Source: Pseudomonadota bacterium
GTDB taxonomy: Bacteria > Pseudomonadota > Alphaproteobacteria > Sphingomonadales > Sphingomonadaceae
Assembly: GCA_023391375.1 (NCBI GenBank)
Contig: JAEWBB010000015.1
Coordinates: 1-40,760, forward strand
DNA: 40,760 nucleotides
Direction of reading: 5' to 3'
Under the pieces are notes generated by a model, which was not told the DNA's origin, did no database searches, and saw only the letters and a list, made by a program, of their open reading frames with translations. Below are positions 32,710-40,760 of the stretch, in pieces (position 1 is the first letter of the stretch; every line of letters starts with the position of its first letter). The translations under genes were made by a program, and so were the position numbers.

Positions 32710-34212
32710 ATGCTGATCCTCGATCCCGACGCCATCGACCTTTCGATCCTCCGCCAGCTGTGGGCCGGCGCGCCGTGCAAGCTCGACGCTGCCAGCATGG
32801 CGCGCGTGGAGGCCTCCGCCACGTCGGTGGCGCGGATCGTCGCCGGCGGCGAGACGGTCTACGGGGTCAACACCGGCTTCGGCCTGCTCGCCAACCAGAA
32901 GATCCCGCCCGAGCGGCTGGCCGAATTGCAGAAGAACCTCATCCTGTCGCATTCGTGCGGTCTCGGCGATCCGCTGCCCCGTCACGTCGTGCGGCTGATG
33001 ATCGTCCTCAAGCTGCTCGGCCTCGGCCGCGGCTATTCCGGCGTCCGGCCGGTCGTCATGGACGCGCTCCAGGCGCTGCTCGACGCCGATGCCATGCCGG
33101 TCATCCCCAGCCAGGGCAGCGTCGGCGCCTCAGGCGACCTTGCCCCGCTGGCGCACATGATCGCGACCCTGCTCGGCGAGGGCCGGATCGACGTCGCGGG
33201 CGAGTTCCTTCCCGCGCGCGACGCGCTGGAGAAGATCGGCCTCCCGGTGCTCGAACTCGGCCCCAAGGAAGGCCTCGCGCTGATCAACGGCACCCAGGCC
33301 TCGACCGCCATCGCGCTCGATGCGCTGTTCCTTGCCGAGCGCGTCTTCGGAGCCGCGATCGTCGCCGGCGCGCTGTCGGTCGATGCCTTGAAGGGCTCGA
33401 TCAAGCCTTTCGACCCGCGCATTTCAGAGGTCCGCCGCCAGCCCGGACAGATCCGCGTCGCGGGCGCGATCCGCCAGTTGCTCGATGGCTCAGGGATCGT
33501 CGATTCGCACCACCGCTGCGGCCGGGTGCAGGATCCCTACAGCTTCCGCTGCCAGCCGCAGGTGATGGGCGCCGCGCTCGACCTGCTGGTCAATGCCGCG
33601 CGCACCCTCGAACTCGAGGCCAGCGCGGTCACCGACAACCCGGTGGTGTTCGAGGACGAGGACACGGCGATCTCCGGCGGCAACTTCCATGCCCAGCCGG
33701 TCGCCTTCGCCGCCGACATCATCGCCATGGCGCTGTGCGAGGTCGGCTCGCTCAGTGAACGCCGGACTTCGGTGCTGGTCGACCCCAAGATGAGCGGCCT
33801 GCCCGCCTTCCTGACCGAGGACGGCGGCGTCAATTCGGGCCTGATGATCCCGCAGGTCACCGCCGCCGCATTGACCAGCGAGAACAAGACCCTCGCCTTT
33901 CCCGCCAGCGTCGATTCGATCCCGACCAGCGCCGGCCAGGAGGACCATGTCTCGATGGCGCCGATCGCCGCGCGCAAGGCCACATCGATCGCGAAAAACG
34001 CCGCCGGCATCATCGCGGTCGAACTGATCGCGGCGGCGCAGGGCGTCGACTATCACGCCCCGTTGCAGACGTCGGACAAGCTTCAGGCGCTCCACGGCCG
34101 GATCCGCGCCGTGTCGCCACGGCTGGAGGCCGACCGCTACTGGGCCGACGAAATGGCGGCGCTCCAGGCGGCGATTCTCGATGGCACGATGACGGTGGGC
34201 GGCTGGCTCTAG
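32710..34212 (+). CDS. hutH: Histidine ammonia-lyase
   Basis: The 500-residue protein removes ammonia from histidine to form urocanate, the first step of histidine degradation. The electrophilic MIO group forms from A140-S141-G142 in GSVGASGDLAPLAH. Other family parts are YGVNTGFGLLA near the N terminus, INGTQAS, QDPYSFRC-type sequence, and the GQEDHVSMA motif near the C-terminal third. The length is normal. A minus-strand flp gene separates it from the upstream genes, so it needs its own promoter in 32548-32709; none was identified clearly. The stop TAG overlaps the stop of the convergent DUF2147 gene (CTAG). Confidence 0.97.
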   Translation: MLILDPDAIDLSILRQLWAGAPCKLDAASMARVEASATSVARIVAGGETVYGVNTGFGLLANQKIPPERLAELQKNLILSHSCGLGDPLPRHVVRLMIVLKLLGLGRGYSGVRPVVMDALQALLDADAMPVIPSQGSVGASGDLAPLAHMIATLLGEGRIDVAGEFLPARDALEKIGLPVLELGPKEGLALINGTQASTAIALDALFLAERVFGAAIVAGALSVDALKGSIKPFDPRISEVRRQPGQIRVAGAIRQLLDGSGIVDSHHRCGRVQDPYSFRCQPQVMGAALDLLVNAARTLELEASAVTDNPVVFEDEDTAISGGNFHAQPVAFAADIIAMALCEVGSLSERRTSVLVDPKMSGLPAFLTEDGGVNSGLMIPQVTAAALTSENKTLAFPASVDSIPTSAGQEDHVSMAPIAARKATSIAKNAAGIIAVELIAAAQGVDYHAPLQTSDKLQALHGRIRAVSPRLEADRYWADEMAALQAAILDGTMTVGGWL

Positions 34213-34625
34213 TCGGCCCGGTGCCAGCGCTGGGTCTTGCACACCACCCCGCCCAGTCCGCAGCCTTTCACTTCCAGCACGTCGCGGCCGACCAGCCGCA
34301 ATGCGCCCCTGGCCGTCACCTTGCGGTCCGGCACCTCGACCAGCCCGCGCCAGTGCGCCCGGCCGACGCTGCGCATGTCGCGGACCAGCATCATGCCGAC
34401 CAGGCTGCGCCCGCTGGCGCGCCGCGTGTCGGCGATCGCCTTCGGGCTGGCGGCGGTCACCGTCCCACACCAGCGCGACGGCGCGGACGGGCAGGCGGCG
34501 ATGCGGATGGTGATGCTGCCGGTCGGGCTGGACCATGCGCCGGCCGGTGTCGGGGCAGCAGCGGCGGCGAGGAGCAGGAACGCAAGCACGGACGGCAGGC
34601 TGCGCCCCCTCGCGGCCGGAATCAA
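34209..34625 (-). CDS. Exported DUF2147 protein (copy 1)
   Basis: The product is about 138 residues from TTG at 34625, or 126 from GTG at 34589. The longer form gives a good signal peptide: basic n-region ARGR, hydrophobic core SVLAFLLLAAAAA and a PAGA cleavage site. The mature part has the DUF2147 plan: W-S-P-G start, CGTVTAAS, and the end CGLGGVVCKTQRWHR. The TTG overlaps the DedA stop (TTGA), so coupling to DedA is likely. It resembles the copy at 35242-35649, most clearly at the C-terminal end. Function of DUF2147 is unknown. Its stop overlaps that of hutH. Confidence 0.78.
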   Translation of the reverse strand: MIPAARGRSLPSVLAFLLLAAAAAPTPAGAWSSPTGSITIRIAACPSAPSRWCGTVTAASPKAIADTRRASGRSLVGMMLVRDMRSVGRAHWRGLVEVPDRKVTARGALRLVGRDVLEVKGCGLGGVVCKTQRWHRAD

Positions 34626-35227
34626 GCGCGCTTGCGGCGGCTCCGCCAGCCGACGGCCAGCAGCAACAGGGCGAAGGCGGCGATGCTGGCGACGACGAAC
34701 ACCCGCCGCGTGAAATAGGGCGCGAGCCATTCGGCGATCTTCGGCCCGATGAACCAGCCGAGCCCGACGCCGAGCAAAGCCCAGAGCAGCGACGTCACGA
34801 TGTTGAAGAGGCGGAAGGTGCGGGCCGACACGCTCGACAGCGAAATCGTTACCGGCCCGACGATCCGCATGCCATAGATGAAGCGGTAGAAGGCGCAGAA
34901 CAGGTAGGGGTGGCGCTCGATCCAGTGCAGCGCGCGCGAAAACGCCTTTTTCTGCGTCAGGCGGGTCATGAACCGGCCCTCGCGCCGCGACCGGCCGAGG
35001 AAGAAGAGGAATTCGCCGGTCAGGAAGGCCGCGCTCCACGCCGCCAGGGTGATCGTCATCCAGTTGAGCTTGCCCAGCCGCGCCATCGCGCCGCCGACCA
35101 GCACGCCAGTCTCGCCCTCCGCCGCGGCGGTCAGGAAGACGCCCAGCGTGCCATATTGTTCGATGAGGTGGGAAACCGTACCGCTCACCCCTCCGCCATG
35201 GCGTTGGAACGGCGGCCGTTCAAGCAC
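34622..35227 (-). CDS. DedA family membrane protein
   Basis: The product is up to 201 residues with the DedA/SNARE-associated domain, membrane proteins now linked to moving lipid carriers or phospholipids between leaflets. Visible features are IEQYGTLGVFLTAAAEGETG (the conserved acidic site), FFLGRSRREG, the F/YRFIYGMRIVGPVTIS motif with conserved arginines, and a last hydrophobic helix with a basic end (WRSRRKRA). The start is uncertain: GTG at 35227 or GTG at 35188 would give 201 or 188 residues. It lies between two DUF2147 genes on the same strand, fourteen bases after the upstream one. Confidence 0.88.
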   Translation of the reverse strand: MLERPPFQRHGGGVSGTVSHLIEQYGTLGVFLTAAAEGETGVLVGGAMARLGKLNWMTITLAAWSAAFLTGEFLFFLGRSRREGRFMTRLTQKKAFSRALHWIERHPYLFCAFYRFIYGMRIVGPVTISLSSVSARTFRLFNIVTSLLWALLGVGLGWFIGPKIAEWLAPYFTRRVFVVASIAAFALLLLAVGWRSRRKRA

Positions 35228-35241
35228 TTACCCGTTGGCGA

Positions 35242-35649
35242 TTAGCCCACGCGGTCCCAGCGCTGTTCCTTGCAGATAATACCGCCGAGCGCGCAGCCTT
35301 CGACCACCAGCGTGTTGCGGCCGGCCAGGCGGATCGTTCCGCTGGCGTGCATGCCGCGCTTGGGCAGCAGCACCTTGCCCTTGTACTTGCCGCCGCCAAT
35401 CGGACGGAATTCGGTCATCAGGCGGGTGCCGACCAGGTTGGCGGTGCCCCCCTTGCGCGCATCGGCCTTGGCCTTGGCGGTGGCCGACACGACCGTCCCG
35501 CAATAGGCTCCGCCGCACGCCGCGACCTCGACCGTCACGCTGTCGCTCGGGTTTTGCCAGCGGCCGACGATCGGCGCGGTGCCGTTGGCGGCCAGCGGCG
35601 TCGCGGCGACGAGCGAGGTGAGGGCGGCAGTGATCCAGAAACGTGTCAT
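35242..35649 (-). CDS. Exported DUF2147 protein (copy 2)
   Basis: The 135-residue protein has a signal peptide (MTRFWITAALTSLVAATPLAA) and then the DUF2147 plan: IVGRWQNPSDSVTVEV, CGGAYCGTVV, a long basic loop with KAKADARKGG, GKYKGKVLLPKRG and the end GCALGGIICKEQRWDRVG. Two pairs of cysteines may form disulphides in the periplasm. The end shares most residues with the copy at 34209-34625, so they are paralogues that flank DedA. The order on the minus strand is copy 2, DedA, copy 1, suggesting one operon. Confidence 0.88.
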   Translation of the reverse strand: MTRFWITAALTSLVAATPLAANGTAPIVGRWQNPSDSVTVEVAACGGAYCGTVVSATAKAKADARKGGTANLVGTRLMTEFRPIGGGKYKGKVLLPKRGMHASGTIRLAGRNTLVVEGCALGGIICKEQRWDRVG

Positions 35650-35932
35650 GGGGAGTGGCTCTAGGCGGGAAATGTGACCATTTTCCGCCACTTGGCTGTC
35701 GCCCGGATGAACGGACGCACCGCTTTCCTCGCCGCCGCTTCTTGAACTTCCGCCGCCCCCGCGCCATGTTCGGGGTGCGGACCGGGCCCCTCTGGCGGGT
35801 GTTCTTGTCGAACCCCGTGATGTCGGACCGCATCGGATGATCCGGTGCGTTCGAGGGCGGTCTTCCCCTCCCGACTTCCCCGTCGCACCGGGTCTCCGAT
35901 CGAACCATCGCGTTTCGAAGAGGAGATTTTCC
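35650..35932. other. 283-base gap between divergent DUF2147 and DUF465 genes
   Basis: No gene is supported here. A minus-strand frame gives a very basic stretch (ARGRRKFKKRRRGKR) but has no recognisable family and an unclear start. The gap should hold two outward promoters; I see no strong -35/-10 pair, though the DUF465 side ends in a clear AGGAGA ribosome-binding site. Confidence 0.5.
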
Positions 35933-36103
35933 ATGTCCGCCCGGCTTTTCCGCCTGACCGAGATTCACCAACGGATCGATTCCGCGCTGCGCATCGAGCA
36001 GCGGCGCCGCGTTCCGGACGGCTTCCGGCTGATCCGGCTGAAGAAATTGAAACTGAGGGCCAAGGACCTGATGCACCGCGTGATGCGCGCCACCCGCCGT
36101 TAG
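35933..36103 (+). CDS. YdcH/DUF465 family small helical protein
   Basis: A 56-residue basic protein of the DUF465 type: a helical hairpin with LTEIHQRIDSALRIEQRRR, the mid-turn RVPDGFRL and a second helix IRLKKLKLRAKDLMHRVMR, ending shortly after. ATG at 35933 has AGGAGA seven bases ahead. The family is widespread in alphaproteobacteria, often next to unrelated genes, and its function is unknown. The TAG stop overlaps the TAA of convergent dnaE2 (36100-36103). Confidence 0.85.
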   Translation: MSARLFRLTEIHQRIDSALRIEQRRRVPDGFRLIRLKKLKLRAKDLMHRVMRATRR

Positions 36104-39100
36104 TGAAAGTCGCGGCTTTTCGGCATGCACTGCACGTTGCGGGGATGGACCATCGGCGGCGGCCTCTTCATGGCGCCGCCGCCATCCCCGTTACTGAGGG
36201 TCGAGGGCATCGCGTCCTCGCTCAAATAGCGGAGCATGGCGGTGTCGTCCTCCAGCCCCGCCGCGACGACGTGGACCACCGCCTCGTCGTGCTGGACCAC
36301 GCCGTGCACCACCATCAGCCGCGATCCCATGACGATGCCGCGGTTGGCGGCGAAGCGGTCGGGCCAGACGACCAGGTTGGCGACCCCGGTCTCGTCCTCC
36401 AGCGTGATGAAGCAGACGCCCTTGGCACTGCCCGGCCGCTGGCGGATCAGCACCAGCCCGGCCAGGCTCACCCGCCGCCCGTAGCGCATGCTGCGCAATT
36501 CGCCCGCGGTGACGAACTTTCGCTGCGCATAATGGTCGCGCAGGAAGTGCATCGGGTGCGCTTTCAGCGACAGGCGCGTGGTCTGGTAATCGATCACCAC
36601 CTGCTCGCTCATCGGCATGGTCGGCAGGCGCACGACCTCGGTCTCCCAGCCCTCGTCGGCCATGTCGGCATGGGCGAACAGTGGCAGGTCGGGTGATCCT
36701 TTCAGTGCCCGCGAATCCCACAGCGCCGCCCGCCGGTCGAGGTCGAGCGAACGGAATGCATCCGCCTCGGCCAGCCGCTCGATCGCGGATAGCCCCGCGC
36801 CCGAGCGTCGCCGCACTTCCTCGATCGTCCGGTAGGGCGTGTTTCCCCGCGCCGCGACGATCCGCGTCGCCGCGTCGAGCCGCAGCCCTTCGATCATCCT
36901 CAGCCCCAGTCGCATCGCCATCCGCTTCTCGCCCGGGTCGGGCGGATGGACGTCGGCGGTCGCCGGCGCGGCGGTGGTCGCCCAGCCTTGCGGCCGACGC
37001 CCGGGGCCGGGGCCGCGCACCTCCTCCAGCGTGCAATCCCAGTCCGAATGATTGACGTCGACGGGAAGCACCTCGACCCCGTGCGCCTCGGCATCGCGGA
37101 CGATCTGCGCCGGCGCATAAAACCCCATCGGCTGCGAGTTGAGCAGCGCCGCCGCGAACGCCGCCGGATAGCGCCATTTGATCCAGCTACTGACGTAGAC
37201 GAGGTGGGCGAAGCTTGCGGCGTGGCTTTCGGGGAAGCCATATTCGCCGAAGCCGCGGATCTGGTGGAAACAGCGCTCGGCGAAGTCGCGGTCGTAGCCG
37301 CGTGTCACCATCCGCTCGACCATCTTGTCCTGCAACAGGTCGATCGTCCCCCGGCTGCGGAACGTCGCCATCGCCTTCCTCAACTGGTTGGCCTCCCCCG
37401 GGCTGAACCGCGCCGCGTCGAGCGCGATCTTCATCGCCTGCTCCTGGAAGATCGGCACGCCCAGCGTCCGGCCGAGGATTTTCTCCAGCTCGTCCGCCGG
37501 CCCATGCTCGGGCGCGGGGCAGGGGAAGGTCACCGGCTCCTTGCCCTGGCGGCGCTTGAGGTAGGGGTGCACCATGTCGCCCTGGATCGGGCCGGGCCGG
37601 ACGATCGCCACCTCGATGACGAGGTCGTAGAATTCGCGCGGCCGCAGCCTCGGCAGCATGTTCATCTGCGCCCGGCTCTCGACCTGGAACACGCCGAGCG
37701 AATCGCCCTTGCACAGCATGTCGTAGACGGCGGGCACCTCGCGCGGGACGGTCGCCAGCTCCCAGCGCGTGGCGTGGTGCTGGTCGATCAGGTCGAACGC
37801 CTTGCGGCAGCAGGTCAGCATGCCCAGCGCCAGCACGTCGATCTTGAGGATGCCCAGCTCCTCGATGTCGTCCTTGTCCCATTCGATGAACGTCCGATCG
37901 TCCATCGCGCCGTTGCCGACCGGCACCGTCTCGATCAGCGGCCGCTCGGTCAGGATGAAACCGCCGACGTGCTGCGACAGGTGACGCGGCATGCCGATCA
38001 TCTGCCGGGCCAGCTTGATCACGCGGCGGAGGTGCGGGTCGGACAGGTCCAGTCCTGCCTCGGCCACCCGCTCCTCGGTCGTATCCTCCTCCATGCTGCC
38101 CCAGTGGGTCGACGCGATCGCGCCGCAGACGTCCTCGCTCAGCCCCATCACCTTGCCGACCTCGCGGATCGCGCTTCGCGGGCGGTAGTGGATGACGGTC
38201 GCGGCAATGCCGGCGCGGTCGCGGCCGTACTGGCCATAGATGTGCTGGATCACCTCCTCGCGCCGCTCATGCTCGAAGTCGACGTCGATGTCGGGCGGCT
38301 CTTTCCGCTCCTCGGAAATGAAGCGCTCGAACAGCAGGTCGTTGACCGACGGATCGACCGCGGTGATGCCCAGCACATAGCAGACCGCGCTGTTCGCCGC
38401 GCTCCCACGCCCCTGGCACAGGATCGGCGGGTCGAGGCTGCGGGCGAAGGCGACGATGTCGTGGACGGTGAGGAAATAGCGCGCGAAGTCGAGCTTCTCG
38501 ATCAGCGCCAGTTCATGACTCAGCTGCTTGCGGACCTTGTCCGGCACGCCGTCCGGATAGCGGCCGTCCGCCCCCGTCCAGGTCAGATGGATCAAATGCT
38601 CCTGTGGGGTCCGTCCCTCCGGCACCACCTCGCGCGGATACTCATATTTCAGCTCGTCGAGGCTGAACCGGATCGCGTCGGCGAATGCCCGCGTCGCTTC
38701 GATCGCGTGCGGCCAGCGCTCGAACAGGCGGATCATCTCGTCGGGCGACTTGAGGTGCCGCTCGGCATTGGGGTTGAGGAGGTACCCCGCGGTCTCCAGC
38801 GTCACCTTCTCGCGGATACAGCTCATCACGTCCTGCAGCGGCCGCCGGTCGGGCGCGTGGTAATGGACGTCGTTGGTAGCGAGGATGGCAAGGCCATGGC
38901 GCTTGGCCATCCGGTCGAGCCGCTCGATCCGCGCCAAATCGTCGCCGCGATAGGCGTGCGCCGCCGCAACATGCCGCATGCCGGGAAGCGCGCTCGCCAT
39001 CGCCGGCAGCGCCTCTTCGAACGCGTCGAGGTCGTCGCCCGGCATGGCGATGAAGGCGATCTCTCCCGAATGGAGCGCGATCTCGGAGAGCAACAGGTCG

Positions 39101-39486
39101 CACTCGCCCTTCTCGCACCGCATCTTGCCGAGACTCAGCATGCGCGAGAGGTTGCCGTAACCCTCGCGCGTCAACGGGTAGGCGAGCAGCTGCGGCGCAT
39201 CGACCGGGCACAACCGGCAGCCGATCAGCGGCCGGAGGCCCGCGCCCTTGGCCGCGCTGTGCATCCGCACCACCCCGGCCAGCGTGTCGCGGTCGGCCAC
39301 CCCGATCGCGTCCATCCCCATTTCCAAGGCAGTCAGCACCAGCTCGATCGCATCCGACGCCCCGCGCAGGAAGGAAAAGGGGCTGGCGATCCCCAGCTCG
39401 ACGAAGGCGCTGCGCGGAATCGCATCCGGGATTTCCCCGTCGCCGAGCATCAGCTTGCGCCGCGCAAAGCCGGTATATTCAGGCAT
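36100..39486 (-). CDS. dnaE2: Error-prone DNA polymerase III alpha subunit DnaE2
   Basis: The 1128-residue protein is a C-family polymerase of the DnaE2 (ImuC) group that copies past DNA damage together with ImuA and ImuB. It has an N-terminal PHP domain (ELGIASPFSFLRGAS to GCRLCP), the catalytic PDIDVDF (D399, D401, D403) followed by HERREEVIQHIYGQYGRD, a helix-hairpin-helix and OB region (RRVSLAGLVLIRQRPGSAKG), and the DnaE2-type tail HPRNVQCMPKSRDFH. The ATG at 39486 shares one base with the ImuB stop (TGATG), so it is translationally coupled. ImuA-ImuB-DnaE2 operons are usually SOS-induced; the promoter is outside the window. A Pro/Gly-rich insert (GPGPGRRPQGWATTAAPATADVHPP) interrupts the C-terminal half. 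Confidence 0.96.
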   Translation of the reverse strand: MPEYTGFARRKLMLGDGEIPDAIPRSAFVELGIASPFSFLRGASDAIELVLTALEMGMDAIGVADRDTLAGVVRMHSAAKGAGLRPLIGCRLCPVDAPQLLAYPLTREGYGNLSRMLSLGKMRCEKGECDLLLSEIALHSGEIAFIAMPGDDLDAFEEALPAMASALPGMRHVAAAHAYRGDDLARIERLDRMAKRHGLAILATNDVHYHAPDRRPLQDVMSCIREKVTLETAGYLLNPNAERHLKSPDEMIRLFERWPHAIEATRAFADAIRFSLDELKYEYPREVVPEGRTPQEHLIHLTWTGADGRYPDGVPDKVRKQLSHELALIEKLDFARYFLTVHDIVAFARSLDPPILCQGRGSAANSAVCYVLGITAVDPSVNDLLFERFISEERKEPPDIDVDFEHERREEVIQHIYGQYGRDRAGIAATVIHYRPRSAIREVGKVMGLSEDVCGAIASTHWGSMEEDTTEERVAEAGLDLSDPHLRRVIKLARQMIGMPRHLSQHVGGFILTERPLIETVPVGNGAMDDRTFIEWDKDDIEELGILKIDVLALGMLTCCRKAFDLIDQHHATRWELATVPREVPAVYDMLCKGDSLGVFQVESRAQMNMLPRLRPREFYDLVIEVAIVRPGPIQGDMVHPYLKRRQGKEPVTFPCPAPEHGPADELEKILGRTLGVPIFQEQAMKIALDAARFSPGEANQLRKAMATFRSRGTIDLLQDKMVERMVTRGYDRDFAERCFHQIRGFGEYGFPESHAASFAHLVYVSSWIKWRYPAAFAAALLNSQPMGFYAPAQIVRDAEAHGVEVLPVDVNHSDWDCTLEEVRGPGPGRRPQGWATTAAPATADVHPPDPGEKRMAMRLGLRMIEGLRLDAATRIVAARGNTPYRTIEEVRRRSGAGLSAIERLAEADAFRSLDLDRRAALWDSRALKGSPDLPLFAHADMADEGWETEVVRLPTMPMSEQVVIDYQTTRLSLKAHPMHFLRDHYAQRKFVTAGELRSMRYGRRVSLAGLVLIRQRPGSAKGVCFITLEDETGVANLVVWPDRFAANRGIVMGSRLMVVHGVVQHDEAVVHVVAAGLEDDTAMLRYLSEDAMPSTLSNGDGGGAMKRPPPMVHPRNVQCMPKSRDFH

Positions 39487-40760
39487 CAGCCAAACAGCCC
39501 GTGCAGGTACCACACCGGATCGCCGCCGCGCCCGTCGCCGTGGCGGCCGTCGCGGTAGATCCAGTAGCGGCGGCCCTCGCGGTCCTCGACCCGGTAATAG
39601 TCGCGCGCCCGGGCGGTCGAGCGCTCGCGCCACCATTCGGGCGCGATCCGCTCCGGCCCTTCCGCCTTGACCACGTCATGGACCGCGCGCCGCCAGACGA
39701 AGCGGCGCGGCAGGCCCTCGGGCGTCGCGTAGATCACCGCGATTGCTTCCGCGCGGTCGAGCAGCCGCTCCGGCCGGGCCGCCTGCACCGGCCGCGCCTG
39801 TCCCGGCGCTTCCTCGCTCATCGCCGGGCGCCAGCCGCTGGCCCGCTCGGGCAAATGGCTGGCGTTGGCCTGCGGCCGCCGCACCCGTTCGGGTCCCAGC
39901 TTGACCGACAAGCGGTCGACCAGCCGCGCCACCTCCAGCGCCGGGGGCGGGCCGCCGATCAGCCCGTCCTGCGCGGCCCCCAACGGCTCCACCCACACCG
40001 CCTCAAGGCTGAACCCGTCGAAGCCGAAGCCGGGGTCCAGCGTTGGCGCCTTGTCGGCCAACAGGCGCGTCAAATGCTTCGCCTCGCGCGTCGCCAGCGC
40101 GGTCCCGGCGGCCGCCCACGCCACCTCGCCGTCGACCCGGTACCCTGCTAACACCAGCCGCCGAGCACCGACCTTCCGCGCCTCAAGTTGCCGCACCAGT
40201 TCGGGCACCAACAGGTCCAATGCCTGCGGTGCGGCCTCGGGGTGCGCGACGGGTTCGGCCAGCCGGATCAGGCTGCGCGGCGGGGCGACGATCGGTTCGG
40301 GCGCCATCGGCTCGGCCTTGCGTCCCAACGCCCGGTCGAGTGCGTCGAGCGGGTTGTCCGCCTCGCGGAACCGCCGGGCAAGGCTGCGGCGCTCGACCCC
40401 GGCCAGCGCGCCGATGGTCTTCAGCCCCAGCCGCTCCAGCGTCCGCGTCACCGCCGGCCCCAGCCGCAGCGCCCCCACCGGCAGCGGGGCCAGCGCGGCG
40501 GCCAGCTGGTCCTTGCCCGGTGTCCGTCGCCCGTTCCCGAACCTTGCCAGCGCCCAGGCCGCCAGCGGCGTCGGCGCGATCGCCGCCCGCGCCGTCAGTC
40601 CCATCGTTCGAAACCGTCCCTCGACCTCGGCCACCAGCGCCCGTTCCCCGCCGAACAGGTGCGCCGCGCCGGTCATGTCCAGTCGCAATCCGTCGCCGCC
40701 ATCGGCCTCGACCAGCGGCGACCAGCGCGCCGCCCAGCGCGCCATCCGCCGGACCAGCGC
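39486..40760 (-). CDS. imuB: ImuB (Y-family-like polymerase subunit), C-terminal part
   Basis: At least 424 residues of an open frame that continues beyond the window end (no start inside). The part seen includes the DNA-polymerase-Y-like domain (DMTGAAHLFGGERALV, AAIAPTPLAAWALARF, LGLKTIGALAGVERRSLARRF) and a C-terminal region with RRFVWRRAVHDVV, ARDYYRVEDREGRRYWIYRDG and VWYLHGLFG, typical of ImuB in sphingomonads. ImuB lacks polymerase activity in studied cases and links DnaE2 to the sliding clamp. The stop overlaps the DnaE2 start. The ImuA gene and the SOS box would be upstream, off the window. Confidence 0.95.
   Translation of the reverse strand, partial: ALVRRMARWAARWSPLVEADGGDGLRLDMTGAAHLFGGERALVAEVEGRFRTMGLTARAAIAPTPLAAWALARFGNGRRTPGKDQLAAALAPLPVGALRLGPAVTRTLERLGLKTIGALAGVERRSLARRFREADNPLDALDRALGRKAEPMAPEPIVAPPRSLIRLAEPVAHPEAAPQALDLLVPELVRQLEARKVGARRLVLAGYRVDGEVAWAAAGTALATREAKHLTRLLADKAPTLDPGFGFDGFSLEAVWVEPLGAAQDGLIGGPPPALEVARLVDRLSVKLGPERVRRPQANASHLPERASGWRPAMSEEAPGQARPVQAARPERLLDRAEAIAVIYATPEGLPRRFVWRRAVHDVVKAEGPERIAPEWWRERSTARARDYYRVEDREGRRYWIYRDGRHGDGRGGDPVWYLHGLFG

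Noticed and set aside
35661..35888. Very basic minus-strand frame in the gap before DUF465
   Set aside because: No family match recognised, no clear ribosome-binding site, and an arginine-rich composition that arises easily from GC-rich DNA.
36946..39558. 870-residue plus-strand frame opposite dnaE2
   Set aside because: Antisense to an intact DnaE2; composition is typical of shadow frames in GC-rich genomes.

Overview
The window looks like chromosomal DNA of a GC-rich alphaproteobacterium, most likely a sphingomonad (inference). The reasons are the 23S-5S-tRNA-fMet end of an rrn operon, frequent GTG starts, many 1-4 base gene overlaps, an ImuB/DnaE2 mutasome, and a giant glycine-rich two-partner-secretion exoprotein beside a CHAT protein. 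I see no phage, insertion sequence or CRISPR array.

Layout. 1-800: end of the rrn operon (23S 3' end, 5S, tRNA-fMet, terminator). 827-6875: six plus-strand genes packed tightly: an AlkB-like dioxygenase, then three chained genes (N-formylglutamate amidohydrolase-like protein, DUF1704/MATCAP-like metallopeptidase, ATP-grasp ligase), then exonuclease III and a small ATP-dependent DNA ligase. 6880-21674: a minus-strand unit read TpsB, TpsA, CHAT protease. Its genes overlap by one base at each junction, and a penicillin-acylase-family gene follows that has lost its catalytic segment. 21823-23971: a divergent pair, an arginase-fold putative formimidoylglutamase and HutI. 23955-28670: membrane and lipid genes (Pr6Pr-like, DUF2177, DUF1295, FAD oxidoreductase, DUF1365, CDP-alcohol phosphatidyltransferase). 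28770-34212: DUF937, HutU, a tiny CxxC protein, an unrecognised 329-residue protein, a lone Flp pilin, and HutH. 34209-35649: DedA flanked by two DUF2147 paralogues. 35933-40760: DUF465, DnaE2 and the C-terminal part of ImuB, which runs off the window.

How the genes fit together. Histidine breakdown is nearly complete but scattered: HutH, HutU, HutI and an arginase-fold enzyme for the last step. DNA repair is represented at both ends (AlkB, Xth, ligase; ImuB-DnaE2). The two places most likely to hold poorly described biology are the amidohydrolase/MATCAP-like peptidase/ATP-grasp cassette, which suggests a ligate-and-trim cycle on a peptide, and the translationally coupled TpsB-TpsA-CHAT operon, in which the CHAT protease itself carries an export signal.
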